Shown here: piece after piece, positions 22,870 to 31,434 of the stretch | Position numbering within the stretch: position 1 is the stretch's first letter | Layout: the number at the start of each line of letters is the position of its first letter | NCBI GenBank assembly: GCA_045541395.1 | Contig: JAZQIZ010000008.1 | Span: forward strand, 1-64,000 | Length of the DNA: 64,000 nt | Source of the DNA: JAZRWQ01 sp045541395 | GTDB taxonomy: Bacteria > Bacillota > Clostridia > Oscillospirales > UMGS1783 | Reading direction: 5' to 3' | Program-made: the position numbers and the translations under genes | The notes under the pieces: generated by a model | The model's database searches: none | Told to the model about the DNA's origin: nothing | What the model saw: only the letters and a program-made list of their open reading frames with translations

Positions 22870-24216
22870 GTGAGAACAAAAACTCTTTTAAAATACGCAG
22901 TTACGCTGTTGCTTGCTATAAGCACACTTTGCGGCTGCAGTATTATGAGTGGCGACGTTTCCGCCCTTATGAAAGCTCCCCGACCTAACGAGATGCAAAG
23001 TGAACTTTCAAAGACTGTAGAGACAACTATAGGCTCGGCAGTAAAATATACATCACCGTTAAGCGGCAACAACAAAAGATCCTTTATACTTACGGATCTT
23101 GACGGTGATAAAAAAGACGAAGCAATAGTATTTTATCTTGCCGAAAGTGAAAGCGGGACTTTAGCGAGCTTTGCGGTTTATGCTATGGAAAACAGCATGG
23201 AATGGGCTCTTATAAAGCAGGTAACCGGCACAGGAAAGCAGATCGACTATATAGACCTGCGTGATTTTAACGAAGACGGCAAAAAGGATATGCTTATTGG
23301 CTGGATACAGAGCGATACCCGAAAGGAGCTTTGCGCCTACGATATTTTTGCTCAACCGAAGGATCCTATTTTCTCCGATATTTATCAGGAGAGCCGCCTG
23401 TTTTACGACGGGTATTACTTCCTTATATTTAATATTTACAAGGATCCCGCAGGCACGAGTATTGCAAAAATGTCGACTCTTGTAAATGGCACTTTAAGGA
23501 TCATTTCTCAGTGTGAAATACACGGCAACTATGATACAGTTAAGTCTGTAACCTACGGCAAGGTGCAGATAGACCGAAAGCTGATCCTTATAGATACGGT
23601 TTACGGCAATAACATGATCACTCAGTTTTTAAAGTGGGACGGTAATACTCTTACCAATATGTATTACACCTCCGAAGAAGGAGTGCCGCCTACTCTCATA
23701 AGGGAAACGAACTATAATTGCCAGGATATAGACGGTGACGGTCTGTTGGAATTCCCTTATAACGTAAGTTTGCATCTATTGCCCTTGGAGCCTAACGTAA
23801 AGGATATAACCAATGCCGCCGTTACGGGCTGGTCGTCTGTAAGACCCGGCAAGGATAACGTTCCTTTAACGGAATTTCTCGAGCGCGAGTTTTACTGTAT
23901 AATGGATCCGGCGCGAAGGTTTTATTACAGCGTGCCGCCTCAATGGATAGGCAATATTGCCTGCACTTATAATAATATTGAACAAAGCTACAGCGTTTAT
24001 CACGTTCAGGGTGAAGATTACACCAAGCTTTTTACCCTGTATGAGCTGACACAGGATCAGTATAACGGCCGGAAGGATCAGGGCCAATGGTTTGAATTAA
24101 GAAAAAACGGAACGAGGGTATATGCAGTAAATATTGCCGAAGACCTGAGCACCGAGCTTTACGAATTTATGGGTAACGTATCTCAGCATCGTGAGAGACT
24201 TATACTTTTAAAATGA
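22870..24216 (+). CDS. Lipoprotein with FG-GAP/VCBS-like calcium loops
   Basis: 448 residues starting at GTG 22870, with GGGAGTGAGG before it. The signal peptide ends at TLCGC (about C23). Asp-rich loops occur at about 76-86 (DLDGDKKDEA), 135-145 (DFNEDGKKDM) and 290 (DIDGDGLLEF). Such DxDxDG loops are typical of integrin-like FG-GAP/VCBS repeat propellers that bind Ca2+. The function is unknown. It lies 16 nt before a response regulator and its sensor kinase, so it may be an outer sensory or accessory part of that system (inference). Confidence 0.75.
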   Translation: MRTKTLLKYAVTLLLAISTLCGCSIMSGDVSALMKAPRPNEMQSELSKTVETTIGSAVKYTSPLSGNNKRSFILTDLDGDKKDEAIVFYLAESESGTLASFAVYAMENSMEWALIKQVTGTGKQIDYIDLRDFNEDGKKDMLIGWIQSDTRKELCAYDIFAQPKDPIFSDIYQESRLFYDGYYFLIFNIYKDPAGTSIAKMSTLVNGTLRIISQCEIHGNYDTVKSVTYGKVQIDRKLILIDTVYGNNMITQFLKWDGNTLTNMYYTSEEGVPPTLIRETNYNCQDIDGDGLLEFPYNVSLHLLPLEPNVKDITNAAVTGWSSVRPGKDNVPLTEFLEREFYCIMDPARRFYYSVPPQWIGNIACTYNNIEQSYSVYHVQGEDYTKLFTLYELTQDQYNGRKDQGQWFELRKNGTRVYAVNIAEDLSTELYEFMGNVSQHRERLILLK

Positions 24217-24232
24217 AAGGCGGATCGAATAT

Positions 24233-24925
24233 ATGAGAAAAGTACTTGTACTTGAAGACGAAATTGCCATAAGAGAATTTGTGGTACTTAACTTAAGAAG
24301 AAGCGGCTATTCAGTAATTGAGGTCCGCACAGGCGAGGATGCTATAAGACGCGCCAAGTCTGATCCCGATATAGATATTGCCATCTTAGACGTAATGCTT
24401 CCCGGCATAAACGGTGTTGAGGTTGCAAAAATATTACGCGCCGAGTATCCTCTTATGGGTATTATTATGCTTACTGCAAAAACGCAGGAAACCGATAAGG
24501 TGTCTGCATTTATGTCCGGAGCAGACGATTACATTACAAAACCCTTCTCTCCCAGTGAGCTTATAGTCAGGGTGGACGCTTTATTCCGTCGCCTTTCTTA
24601 TGCAAGAAACGAGTCTGCCGATTTAATAAAAAGCGGCCCATTTGTACTCGATAATTTAAGCCGTACCTGCAGCTATAACGGTAAGCCTCTGGAACTGAGT
24701 CCCATTGAGTTTTCAATACTGAAACTGTTTATAGAAAACCCCGGTACGGCCCTTACCCGCGACCAGATACTGAAAGCCGCCTGGGGCAAGGAGATCCCGT
24801 CCGATGAAAAAACCGTAGACGTAAGTATTCGCCGTCTGCGTATAAAAATCAACGACAGCCCTTCAGCACCTAAATATATTGGTACCGTTTGGGGCTTCGG
24901 TTATAAATGGATAGTTAAAAAATAA
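24233..24925 (+). CDS. OmpR/PhoB-family response regulator
   Basis: 230 residues. Receiver domain 1-120: acidic pocket E8-D9, phospho-acceptor D53 in ILDVMLPG, Thr in MLTAKTQE and K103 in ITKPFSP. The C-terminal winged helix is at about 130-228 (LSPIEFSILKLFIENPG, VDVSIRRLRIKI, GTVWGFGYKW). It resembles PhoB/PhoP/WalR. It sits 10 nt before its kinase and 16 nt after the lipoprotein gene. Target genes are not known; the 18-bp element found at four promoters has the 11-bp-spaced hexamers such regulators bind, but the link is only a hypothesis. Confidence 0.93.
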   Translation: MRKVLVLEDEIAIREFVVLNLRRSGYSVIEVRTGEDAIRRAKSDPDIDIAILDVMLPGINGVEVAKILRAEYPLMGIIMLTAKTQETDKVSAFMSGADDYITKPFSPSELIVRVDALFRRLSYARNESADLIKSGPFVLDNLSRTCSYNGKPLELSPIEFSILKLFIENPGTALTRDQILKAAWGKEIPSDEKTVDVSIRRLRIKINDSPSAPKYIGTVWGFGYKWIVKK

Positions 24926-24935
24926 GGAGTAAGCT

Positions 24936-26354
24936 ATGAAAAAACTGCCGAGAGTCACTACCCGTTGGCTCTACAGCGTTTTCGGTGTTATTGTGTTTAT
25001 ACTTCTCTGTTTCGTTATATCCATAAGCGCGGTTGTTTTTACTTATTATGATTCGTCTGTTAAGAATAAGCTTGCAGGTCAGGCGGAAGGTCTTTCAGAT
25101 TATTACACTCAGCATATTTCCCCGCAGTATCCCGATCTGCTCAGCGGTATGCCTGCTCTGGCTGCAGATTTCAGCGAAAAGGATATAATGGAGCTTCAAC
25201 TTATAGAGAAGGACGGTTCCTGTATTTATACTACCGTGGGCTATGCCGTTGGCAGCGAAAAAATAGTTTCTGAGGACTTTGTAAATGCAGTAACAAATAA
25301 AGAAACGTCCTCATTTAAGGGGGAAAACCCTAATACCAACGAGCAGATAATGGCTGTAAGCGCTCCTTTGTATGCCGCATCAGGCGAAATTTTAGGAGTT
25401 GTAAGAACCGTTACTTCTATGGAGGCGGTAACAAACCGCGCATGGGCAATAGTTTTTGCCGTAAGCGCCATTTGCCTCGGTATTATTCTGTTTGTTTTTG
25501 TAACTAACTATTACTTTATCGGTACAATAATCTCCCCGCTTAAAACTATTACCGAGACCGCTAACCAAATAGCCGCAGGCAATATGGCTGTGCGAATTGA
25601 AAATAAATATGACGACGAGGTAGGGCAGCTTGTTGGCTCTATCAACAATATGGCCAACGATCTGGAAGAAAACGAACGTTTGCAGAACGAATTTATTTCT
25701 TCGATCTCCCATGAGCTTCGTACTCCCATGACCGCCATAAAAGGTTGGAGTGAGACAGTGCTTATCTGCGATCCTGCAGAGGATGCTAAAACCATACGTA
25801 AGGGGCTCAACATTGTTAATAAAGAGGTTGACCGTCTTTCCGGTATGGTGGAAGAGTTGTTGGACTTTTCCCGTATTCAGGGCGGCAGAATGAACTTATA
25901 TACCGAGAATATGGATCTTGGAGAGAAGATATACAGCATCGTTACCATCATAAGCGAACGCGCCCTTTCCCGCAAGATCAACGTTGAATTTGAGCTGCCG
26001 GAAGAGCTTATTCCTGTCAGCGCAGATCCTGACCGTATGAATCAGGTGTTTATCAATATTATAGATAACGCCATTAAGCATTCGGAAGACGGCAGCACCG
26101 TAACAATAACCCTCCGGGCACTTAAGCAGAACGCCGTTGTTACTATATCCGATAACGGCGAGGGTATCAGAGAGGAAGATCTTCCTCATATTAAAGAAAA
26201 ATTTTATAAGGGAGTTAATTCAAAGCAGGGTACGGGTCTTGGTCTTGCTATTGCAAACGAGATCGTGAACCTTCACGGCGGTAGCCTTAATATTGAAAGT
26301 AAAGTTAATGAGGGCACTACCGTAACAATAACCCTGCCATTGTTAAACGCATAA
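24936..26354 (+). CDS. Two-component sensor histidine kinase (PhoR/WalK-like)
   Basis: 472 residues. Membrane helix at about 12-34, extracellular sensor domain about 35-165, second helix about 166-190, HAMP about 190-245. The phospho-accepting H259 lies in SSISHELRTPMTAIKGW. ATP-binding boxes: N in FINIIDNAIKHS, DNGEGI, and GTGLGLAIANEIVNLHGG. It phosphorylates the regulator encoded just upstream. The signal is unknown; the outer domain (QYPDLLSGMPALAADF) looks like a PAS/Cache-type fold, but this is a guess. Confidence 0.93.
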   Translation: MKKLPRVTTRWLYSVFGVIVFILLCFVISISAVVFTYYDSSVKNKLAGQAEGLSDYYTQHISPQYPDLLSGMPALAADFSEKDIMELQLIEKDGSCIYTTVGYAVGSEKIVSEDFVNAVTNKETSSFKGENPNTNEQIMAVSAPLYAASGEILGVVRTVTSMEAVTNRAWAIVFAVSAICLGIILFVFVTNYYFIGTIISPLKTITETANQIAAGNMAVRIENKYDDEVGQLVGSINNMANDLEENERLQNEFISSISHELRTPMTAIKGWSETVLICDPAEDAKTIRKGLNIVNKEVDRLSGMVEELLDFSRIQGGRMNLYTENMDLGEKIYSIVTIISERALSRKINVEFELPEELIPVSADPDRMNQVFINIIDNAIKHSEDGSTVTITLRALKQNAVVTISDNGEGIREEDLPHIKEKFYKGVNSKQGTGLGLAIANEIVNLHGGSLNIESKVNEGTTVTITLPLLNA

Positions 26355-26367
26355 GAAAGGAAAAATT

Positions 26368-27309
26368 ATGAGTAAAGAAATAAGAAAAACAAGCATAGGC
26401 GGTCAGGCCGTTATCGAAGGCATTATGATGCGCGGTGTTGATAAAACCTGCCTTGCAGTAAGAGATCCTCAGGGGCAGATAATTTTAGAGGATGTTGAAG
26501 ATAAATCAATGAAGGCCGCAAAATATAAAAAAATACCCATTTTAAGAGGTATAGTAAATTTTGTTGCCTCCCTTACCCTTGGCTTTAAAACTATTGACCG
26601 CAGTGCGGAGATCGCAATGGGCGGTATCCTTGAGGAGGAAGAGGGCAAGTTTGATAAATGGCTTAAGGAAAAATTCGGCGAAAAGGCCGAAAAAATAATT
26701 ACAGGCTTTACCGTTGCCCTTGCAATAGTTATGGCAATGGCAATGTTCGTGCTTATTCCTTACGGTGTTGCCTGGGGAATAGAAAAGCTTGCAGGTGATC
26801 TTGGCGCCTGGTTCAACGTTATTGAAGGCGTTGTCAGAATAGCCGTTTTCCTTTGCTATATTATCCTTGTGCGCCGCCTTCCCGATATGAAGCGTCTTTT
26901 CGGTTATCACGGCGCTGAGCATAAAACTATTCATTGCTATGAACACGGCGAGGAGCTTACGGTTGAAAACGTTAAAAAGCATTCCTGCCTTCATAAACGC
27001 TGCGGCACCAACTTTATGCTTATAGTTATGCTTATAAGTATTCTCATTTTCTCGGTGGTAAACGTAGGTCACGGACTTGTCCGCCTAGGCCTTCGCCTTT
27101 TGCTTCTGCCTGTTGTTGCCGGTGTGTCCTATGAAATAATAAAGCTTCTTGGCAGATTCGATAATAAATTTACCGATATCCTGTCCTTCCCCGGCCTGTG
27201 CCTTCAGAAGCTCACCACCAACGAGCCCGATGACAGCCAGATAGAAGTAGGCATAGCTTCTTTAAAATACGTTCTGCCTCAGAATCAGGGCGAGGATGAT
27301 AAATGGTAA
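26368..27309 (+). CDS. yqhQ: DUF1385 family protein (YqhQ)
   Basis: 313 residues, family-typical length. TSIGGQAVIEGIMMRGVDK at the start and YHGAEHKTIHCYEHGEELTVENVKKHSCLHKRCGTNFM are the hallmark segments, with conserved His and Cys residues that may bind metal. There are three to four membrane helices in the second half. Function unknown. In clostridia it is commonly beside prmC and prfA, and here it overlaps prmC by 7 nt. Confidence 0.93.
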   Translation: MSKEIRKTSIGGQAVIEGIMMRGVDKTCLAVRDPQGQIILEDVEDKSMKAAKYKKIPILRGIVNFVASLTLGFKTIDRSAEIAMGGILEEEEGKFDKWLKEKFGEKAEKIITGFTVALAIVMAMAMFVLIPYGVAWGIEKLAGDLGAWFNVIEGVVRIAVFLCYIILVRRLPDMKRLFGYHGAEHKTIHCYEHGEELTVENVKKHSCLHKRCGTNFMLIVMLISILIFSVVNVGHGLVRLGLRLLLLPVVAGVSYEIIKLLGRFDNKFTDILSFPGLCLQKLTTNEPDDSQIEVGIASLKYVLPQNQGEDDKW

Positions 27310-28049
27310 AAACAATAGAAGCCATTTTGAAAAACGCAGGTATTGAAGACTACTCCTTTGAAGCGAAAATACTTGCAAAGGAAAACAGCCCTTTGGAAAA
27401 AGCAAAAAAAAGAGCAGAAGGTTATCCTTTGCAGTACATTTTGGGGCAGTGGGAGTTTTACGGCCTGCCATTTAAGGTGAAAGAGGGAGTGCTTATTCCC
27501 CGTGCTGATACGGAAATACTTGTGGAACAGCTTCTCTCTTACGCAAAAAAGGGCCAGTCTGTGTTGGATCTGTGTACCGGCAGCGGCTGTATTGCAATTA
27601 CTGCCGCAAAATACGGTTTGAATGCTGTGGGTGTTGAGCTTTCCGAAACCGCTTTTCAAATAGCTTCCGAAAATGTAATGCTTAATAACGTTCAAGTTAC
27701 TCTTGTGAATGACAGTATTTTCGGCTATGAAAAAAAAGCAACACCCTGCGATTTTATTGTTTCTAATCCGCCGTATCTTACGGCAGAGGAAATGGAAAGC
27801 CTGCAAAAAGAAGTAACCTTCGAGCCCGAAATGGCTCTTTTCGGCGGATGGGACGGCCTTTTGTTTTACCGCTATATTTCGGAAAATTATTATCCCGTTT
27901 TAAAAAACGGAGGCTATATCCTGTTTGAAATAGGCTATAAACAGGCCGATGCAGTAAGCAAAATGCTTGAGAATAAATTTAAAGATATTAAAGTGATAAA
28001 AGATTACGGCGGAAATGACCGCGTAGTAATAGGAAGAAAAGAGGAATAA
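27303..28049 (+). CDS. prmC: Release factor glutamine methyltransferase PrmC
   Basis: 248 residues. PrmC methylates the Gln of the GGQ motif in release factors RF1/RF2 using S-adenosylmethionine. SAM-binding motif I is VLDLCTGSGCIAITAA and the catalytic NPPY is at residues 155-158. The substrate-recognising N-terminal helices (about 70 residues) are shorter than in E. coli PrmC (277 residues total). Its start overlaps yqhQ by 7 nt. prfA is not next to it; an XRE regulator follows 1 nt later. Confidence 0.93.
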   Translation: MVKTIEAILKNAGIEDYSFEAKILAKENSPLEKAKKRAEGYPLQYILGQWEFYGLPFKVKEGVLIPRADTEILVEQLLSYAKKGQSVLDLCTGSGCIAITAAKYGLNAVGVELSETAFQIASENVMLNNVQVTLVNDSIFGYEKKATPCDFIVSNPPYLTAEEMESLQKEVTFEPEMALFGGWDGLLFYRYISENYYPVLKNGGYILFEIGYKQADAVSKMLENKFKDIKVIKDYGGNDRVVIGRKEE

Positions 28050-28050
28050 T

Positions 28051-28701
28051 ATGTGCGAGGAATTTGCCAAAAGACTAACTGCAATAAGAAAAGATAAAAA
28101 ACTTTCGCAGAAACAGGCCGCAAAGGATCTTGGAGTATCTCAGGCCCTTTTGTCCCATTACGAAAAAGGTATTCGTGAATGCGGTTTGCAGTTTATTGTA
28201 AAGGCTTGCGAGTATTATAATGTAAGTGCAGATTACCTTCTTAATCTCTCTGCCGATACCCGCGGCACCGTCTTGAGCGACACTGACTTTGCCGATCCCG
28301 AAAATCAGCGAGGCAAAGGCGATATTGCCCTTGTTTTAGGTAAAAAAGTGGTTTTCAACGGAGTAGATATGGTTTATGACGTGGCGGCTCAAATTAAGGA
28401 TAAGGACCTTACTCTCGCCCTTAATGAATATTTCTTCCTTGCGGCATATAAAGCCTTCCGCGCCCTTTACGATTCAAATCCCCAAAACCCCAAGGACTTT
28501 TTCCTTGTGGATAAGGCCGATGCATCAAATCTCACAGACGCCGCCATCTATAAAACCTTGGCTCAGCTTGACCGTGCCTGTGTAAGATGCGCCGATAAGG
28601 CTCCCGTTTTAGGTCAGAGCGCCATAGAGCAGGATTATCCGGATCGTGCCACCGGTATCTTAAATCTTGTAAAGAATGCAGAAACCAAGATCCGCAAATA
28701 A
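28051..28701 (+). CDS. XRE-family helix-turn-helix regulator
   Basis: 216 residues. The N-terminal HTH covers about 8-62 (LTAIRKDKKLSQKQAAKDLGVSQALLSHYEKG). The C-terminal ~140 residues form a helical domain I do not recognise (KKVVFNGVDMVYDVAAQIKDKDLTLALNEYFFLAAYKAFRALYD). The gene begins 1 nt after prmC, so it is translated with it. Its target and ligand are unknown. A terminator follows. Confidence 0.85.
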   Translation: MCEEFAKRLTAIRKDKKLSQKQAAKDLGVSQALLSHYEKGIRECGLQFIVKACEYYNVSADYLLNLSADTRGTVLSDTDFADPENQRGKGDIALVLGKKVVFNGVDMVYDVAAQIKDKDLTLALNEYFFLAAYKAFRALYDSNPQNPKDFFLVDKADASNLTDAAIYKTLAQLDRACVRCADKAPVLGQSAIEQDYPDRATGILNLVKNAETKIRK

Positions 28702-28721
28702 ATTCTTAAGAATTCTACAGT

Positions 28722-28757
28722 AAAAGAGCAATCGGTTTTACGGTTGCTCTTTTTTTG
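28722..28757 (+). terminator. Terminator of yqhQ-prmC-XRE operon
   Basis: Stem AAAAGAGCAATCG / CGGTTGCTCTTTT (one G-U pair), followed by a T-run. Confidence 0.88.
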
Positions 28758-28770
28758 AACTGTCCTTTGC

Positions 28771-28799
28771 TTGACTAAAGGAGAGTATTATGGTATACT
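28771..28799 (+). promoter_or_regulatory. Promoter of the OPT gene
   Basis: TTGACT (28771-28776), 17-nt spacer, TATACT (28794-28799). An in-frame ATG at 28790 lies between these boxes, which rules it out as the translation start. Confidence 0.85.
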
Positions 28800-28852
28800 T
28801 TTTGTATGCTAATATGGGAGAGTATGGGCTCTCCTTTGAAAGGAAAATTGAT

Positions 28853-30766
28853 ATGGAAGAGAAAAAGGAATTTAAGCCTTATATTCCTGCAAGTAAGATA
28901 ACTCCCGAACTTACGGTTACCTCCATAATAATGGGTATTTTACTGGCAGTAATATTCGGCGCGGCTAATGCTTATCTTGGCCTTCGTGTTGGTATGACCG
29001 TTTCGGCATCCATTCCCGCGGCGGTTATTGCTATGGGCGTTATTCGCATAATTATGCGTAAAAACTCAATTCTTGAAAGCAACATTGTGCAGACAGCAGG
29101 CTCTGCAGGCGAATCTTTGGCTGCAGGCGCAATTTTTACTCTGCCTGCTCTGTTTTTATGGGCAAACGAGGGCATTATGGAAAAGCCCGGCCTTCTGGAA
29201 ATAACCCTTATTTCCTTGCTTGGCGGCCTTCTTGGTGTGTTCTTTATGGTGCCCTTAAGAAACGCTCTTATTGTAAAGGAACACGGTATTTTGCCTTACC
29301 CTGAGGGGCAGGCCTGTGCCGAGGTTCTTCTTGCAGGTGAAAACGGCGGCGCCAGCGCAACCTCCGTATTTGCAGGTATGGGCTTTGCGGCCTTCTTTAA
29401 GTTTATTATAGACGGCTTAAAGCTGGTTCCCGGCGAGGTTTCCCTTGAGGGAACGTCCAAAACCTACCCCGGCGCTATCGGTACTCAGATATATCCTGCG
29501 GTAATGAGCGTAGGCTATATTTGCGGCCCCCGCATTTCCTCTTATATGTTTGCAGGCGGTGTTTTAAGCTGGCTTGTTATTATCCCTCTTATTGTTATTT
29601 TCGGCGCTGAAATGATCCTCTACCCCGGCACTGCAACCATCGGCGAAATTTTTGCAGCTGAAGGTGCAGGCGGTATCTGGGGTACTTATATTCGTTATAT
29701 TGGCGCAGGTGCGCTTGCGGCAGGCGGTATTATAAGCCTTATTAAGAGCCTTCCCCTTATTGTTCGTACCTTCCGTGATGCGATCAAGGGCTTTGGTGCC
29801 AAGGGCAGCAGCAACTTACGTACTCAGCAGGAGTTAAGCATGAAGGTAGTTTTAATTGCCATTCTGGTACTTACCCTTCTCGTATGGCTCGTTCCTGCTA
29901 TTCCCGTTTCTTTGGTTGGCGCAATTATTGTTGTAATATTCGGCTTCTTCTTTGCAACCGTATCCTCCAGAATGGTTGGTATTGTTGGTTCTTCCAACAA
30001 CCCCGTTTCAGGTATGGCTATTGCAACCCTTCTTATTGCAACCCTTATACTTAAGTTAACAGGTGAAGCAGGCGCTTCCGGTATGCAGGCTGCTATTGCT
30101 ATCGGCTCTATTATCTGCATTGTTGCTGCAATTTCCGGCGATACCTCTCAGGACTTAAAGACCGGCTACCTCTTAGGCGCAACTCCTAAAAAACAGCAGA
30201 TAGCCGAAATTATAGGCGTTGTAGCTTCTGCTCTTGCTATCGGCGCAACTCTCTATCTGCTTGACAGTGCTTGGGGCTTTGGCTCCGATGCTCTCGGCGC
30301 ACCTCAGGCTACTCTTATGAAGATGGTTATTGAAGGCATTATGGGCGGCAATCTGCCTTGGGGCCTCATTCTTATAGGTGTGTTCATTGCTGTAGTTGTT
30401 GAGGTTATAGGTATTCCCGTTCTTCCTTTTGCTATCGGTATTTACCTGCCTGTACAGCTTAATGCCTGCATTATGGTTGGCGGTATTATCCGTCTGTTTG
30501 TGGACAGAATGAAGAACAAGGAAAAGAGAGAAAGAGTTACTAATGACGGTATTCTCTTCTGCTCCGGTATGATAGCAGGTGAAGGCCTTGTAGGTATACT
30601 TCTTGCTCTGCTTGCCGTACTTGGCGTAGATAAAGCTATCGATATTTCCGGTATGCTTAATCTTCCTCCCTGGGCTTCAAATACAGGCGCGCTTTTGGTA
30701 TTTGCTCTTGTTATTCTCAGCCTTCTCAAATTCAGTGTTTGGAAGAAAGAGAAGAAGAATAAATGA
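28853..30766 (+). CDS. OPT family oligopeptide transporter
   Basis: 637 residues from ATG 28853, with GAAAGGA 8-9 nt upstream. About 14-16 membrane segments. GAANAYLGLRVGMTVSASIPAAVIAMGV and the NIVQTAGSAGESLAAGAIFT segment are signatures of bacterial OPT proteins, H+-coupled carriers for peptides or peptide-metal chelates. KEHGILPYPEGQACAEVL is another conserved part. It overlaps the PqqD-like gene by 4 nt, so the two are translationally coupled. Confidence 0.93.
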   Translation: MEEKKEFKPYIPASKITPELTVTSIIMGILLAVIFGAANAYLGLRVGMTVSASIPAAVIAMGVIRIIMRKNSILESNIVQTAGSAGESLAAGAIFTLPALFLWANEGIMEKPGLLEITLISLLGGLLGVFFMVPLRNALIVKEHGILPYPEGQACAEVLLAGENGGASATSVFAGMGFAAFFKFIIDGLKLVPGEVSLEGTSKTYPGAIGTQIYPAVMSVGYICGPRISSYMFAGGVLSWLVIIPLIVIFGAEMILYPGTATIGEIFAAEGAGGIWGTYIRYIGAGALAAGGIISLIKSLPLIVRTFRDAIKGFGAKGSSNLRTQQELSMKVVLIAILVLTLLVWLVPAIPVSLVGAIIVVIFGFFFATVSSRMVGIVGSSNNPVSGMAIATLLIATLILKLTGEAGASGMQAAIAIGSIICIVAAISGDTSQDLKTGYLLGATPKKQQIAEIIGVVASALAIGATLYLLDSAWGFGSDALGAPQATLMKMVIEGIMGGNLPWGLILIGVFIAVVVEVIGIPVLPFAIGIYLPVQLNACIMVGGIIRLFVDRMKNKEKRERVTNDGILFCSGMIAGEGLVGILLALLAVLGVDKAIDISGMLNLPPWASNTGALLVFALVILSLLKFSVWKKEKKNK

Positions 30767-31113
30767 AAAAGAAAATAGTTATTGAGAAAAACTATCTTGA
30801 AAAGGTGCCTCTTCCTGCCCAAGGTCTTGGCTGGAAGGCAGACGAAAAGGGTATGATAACCCTGGAAATAGAAAATAAGGGCTGGGCAAATAGAATAGCC
30901 CAAAAGCTTTTTAAACGCCCTAAGATCAGCTATGTTCATCTTGATGAAAACGGCTCCTTTATTTGGCCTCTTATGGATGGCCAAAGGGATATAACCGCCA
31001 TAGGTGTTCTTGTTAAGGAGCATTTCGGGCAAAAGGCTGAGCCTTTGTATGAACGCCTTGCCCGCTATTTTCAGATACTTGAAAGCTATCACTTTATTGA
31101 ATGGGTAAAATAA
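30763..31113 (+). CDS. PqqD-family peptide-binding protein (RRE fold)
   Basis: 116 residues. SYVHLDENGSFIWPLMDGQRDITAIGVLVKEHFG followed by a helical end matches the PqqD winged-helix fold, which binds leader peptides of ribosomal peptides in PQQ and RiPP pathways. Here there is no radical-SAM enzyme or precursor peptide gene; its partner is the peptide transporter, whose stop it overlaps by 4 nt. A peptide-chaperone or carrier-gating role is possible but unproven. N-terminal residues 1-45 are specific to this protein. Confidence 0.8.
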   Translation: MKKKIVIEKNYLEKVPLPAQGLGWKADEKGMITLEIENKGWANRIAQKLFKRPKISYVHLDENGSFIWPLMDGQRDITAIGVLVKEHFGQKAEPLYERLARYFQILESYHFIEWVK

Positions 31114-31146
31114 AAATACTCTCCCGAAAGGGAGAGTATTTTTTTA
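31112..31146. terminator. Bidirectional terminator
   Basis: Stem AAAAATACTCTCCC / GGGAGAGTATTTTT with GAAA tetraloop between convergent operons. Confidence 0.9.
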
Positions 31147-31422
31147 TTTTCTTAAGCTCTTGGGCTTACCCAGAATTTCGGAAATTATAATTCCCTGCCG
31201 AACTGTTTGCCTGTTAAGCGGTATCCCCGCAACCGTACGCTCCGGTTTTACGGGCTCAGGCTCCGGTTTTACAACTTCAGGTTTTTGCGCCTGCGGCTGT
31301 ACCGGCTTCGGCGGTGCCTTGGGTGCAGGCTTTTTTTGCGAAGGGCTTTTGGGGGCGGACTTGGGAGTATTTTTCTCCGCCAGCTCAAAAAGCTCCTTTA
31401 ATAAAGGGTTAAATACGTTCAC
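31144..31422 (-). CDS. Small Pro/Lys-rich protein of the FloA operon
   Basis: 92 residues from a GTG start (31422). A short helical start (NPLLKELFELAEKN) is followed by about 45 residues rich in Pro, Lys and Ala, and a conserved-looking end (RQTVRQGIIISEILGKPKSLRK). No known domain. It is the last gene of the nfeD-floA operon, 12 nt after floA, without a strong ribosome site of its own. Bacillus has a different small gene (yqfB) in the same place. It may be a FloA partner (inference). Confidence 0.6.
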   Translation of the reverse strand: MNVFNPLLKELFELAEKNTPKSAPKSPSQKKPAPKAPPKPVQPQAQKPEVVKPEPEPVKPERTVAGIPLNRQTVRQGIIISEILGKPKSLRK

Positions 31423-31434
31423 CTGTATTCACTC

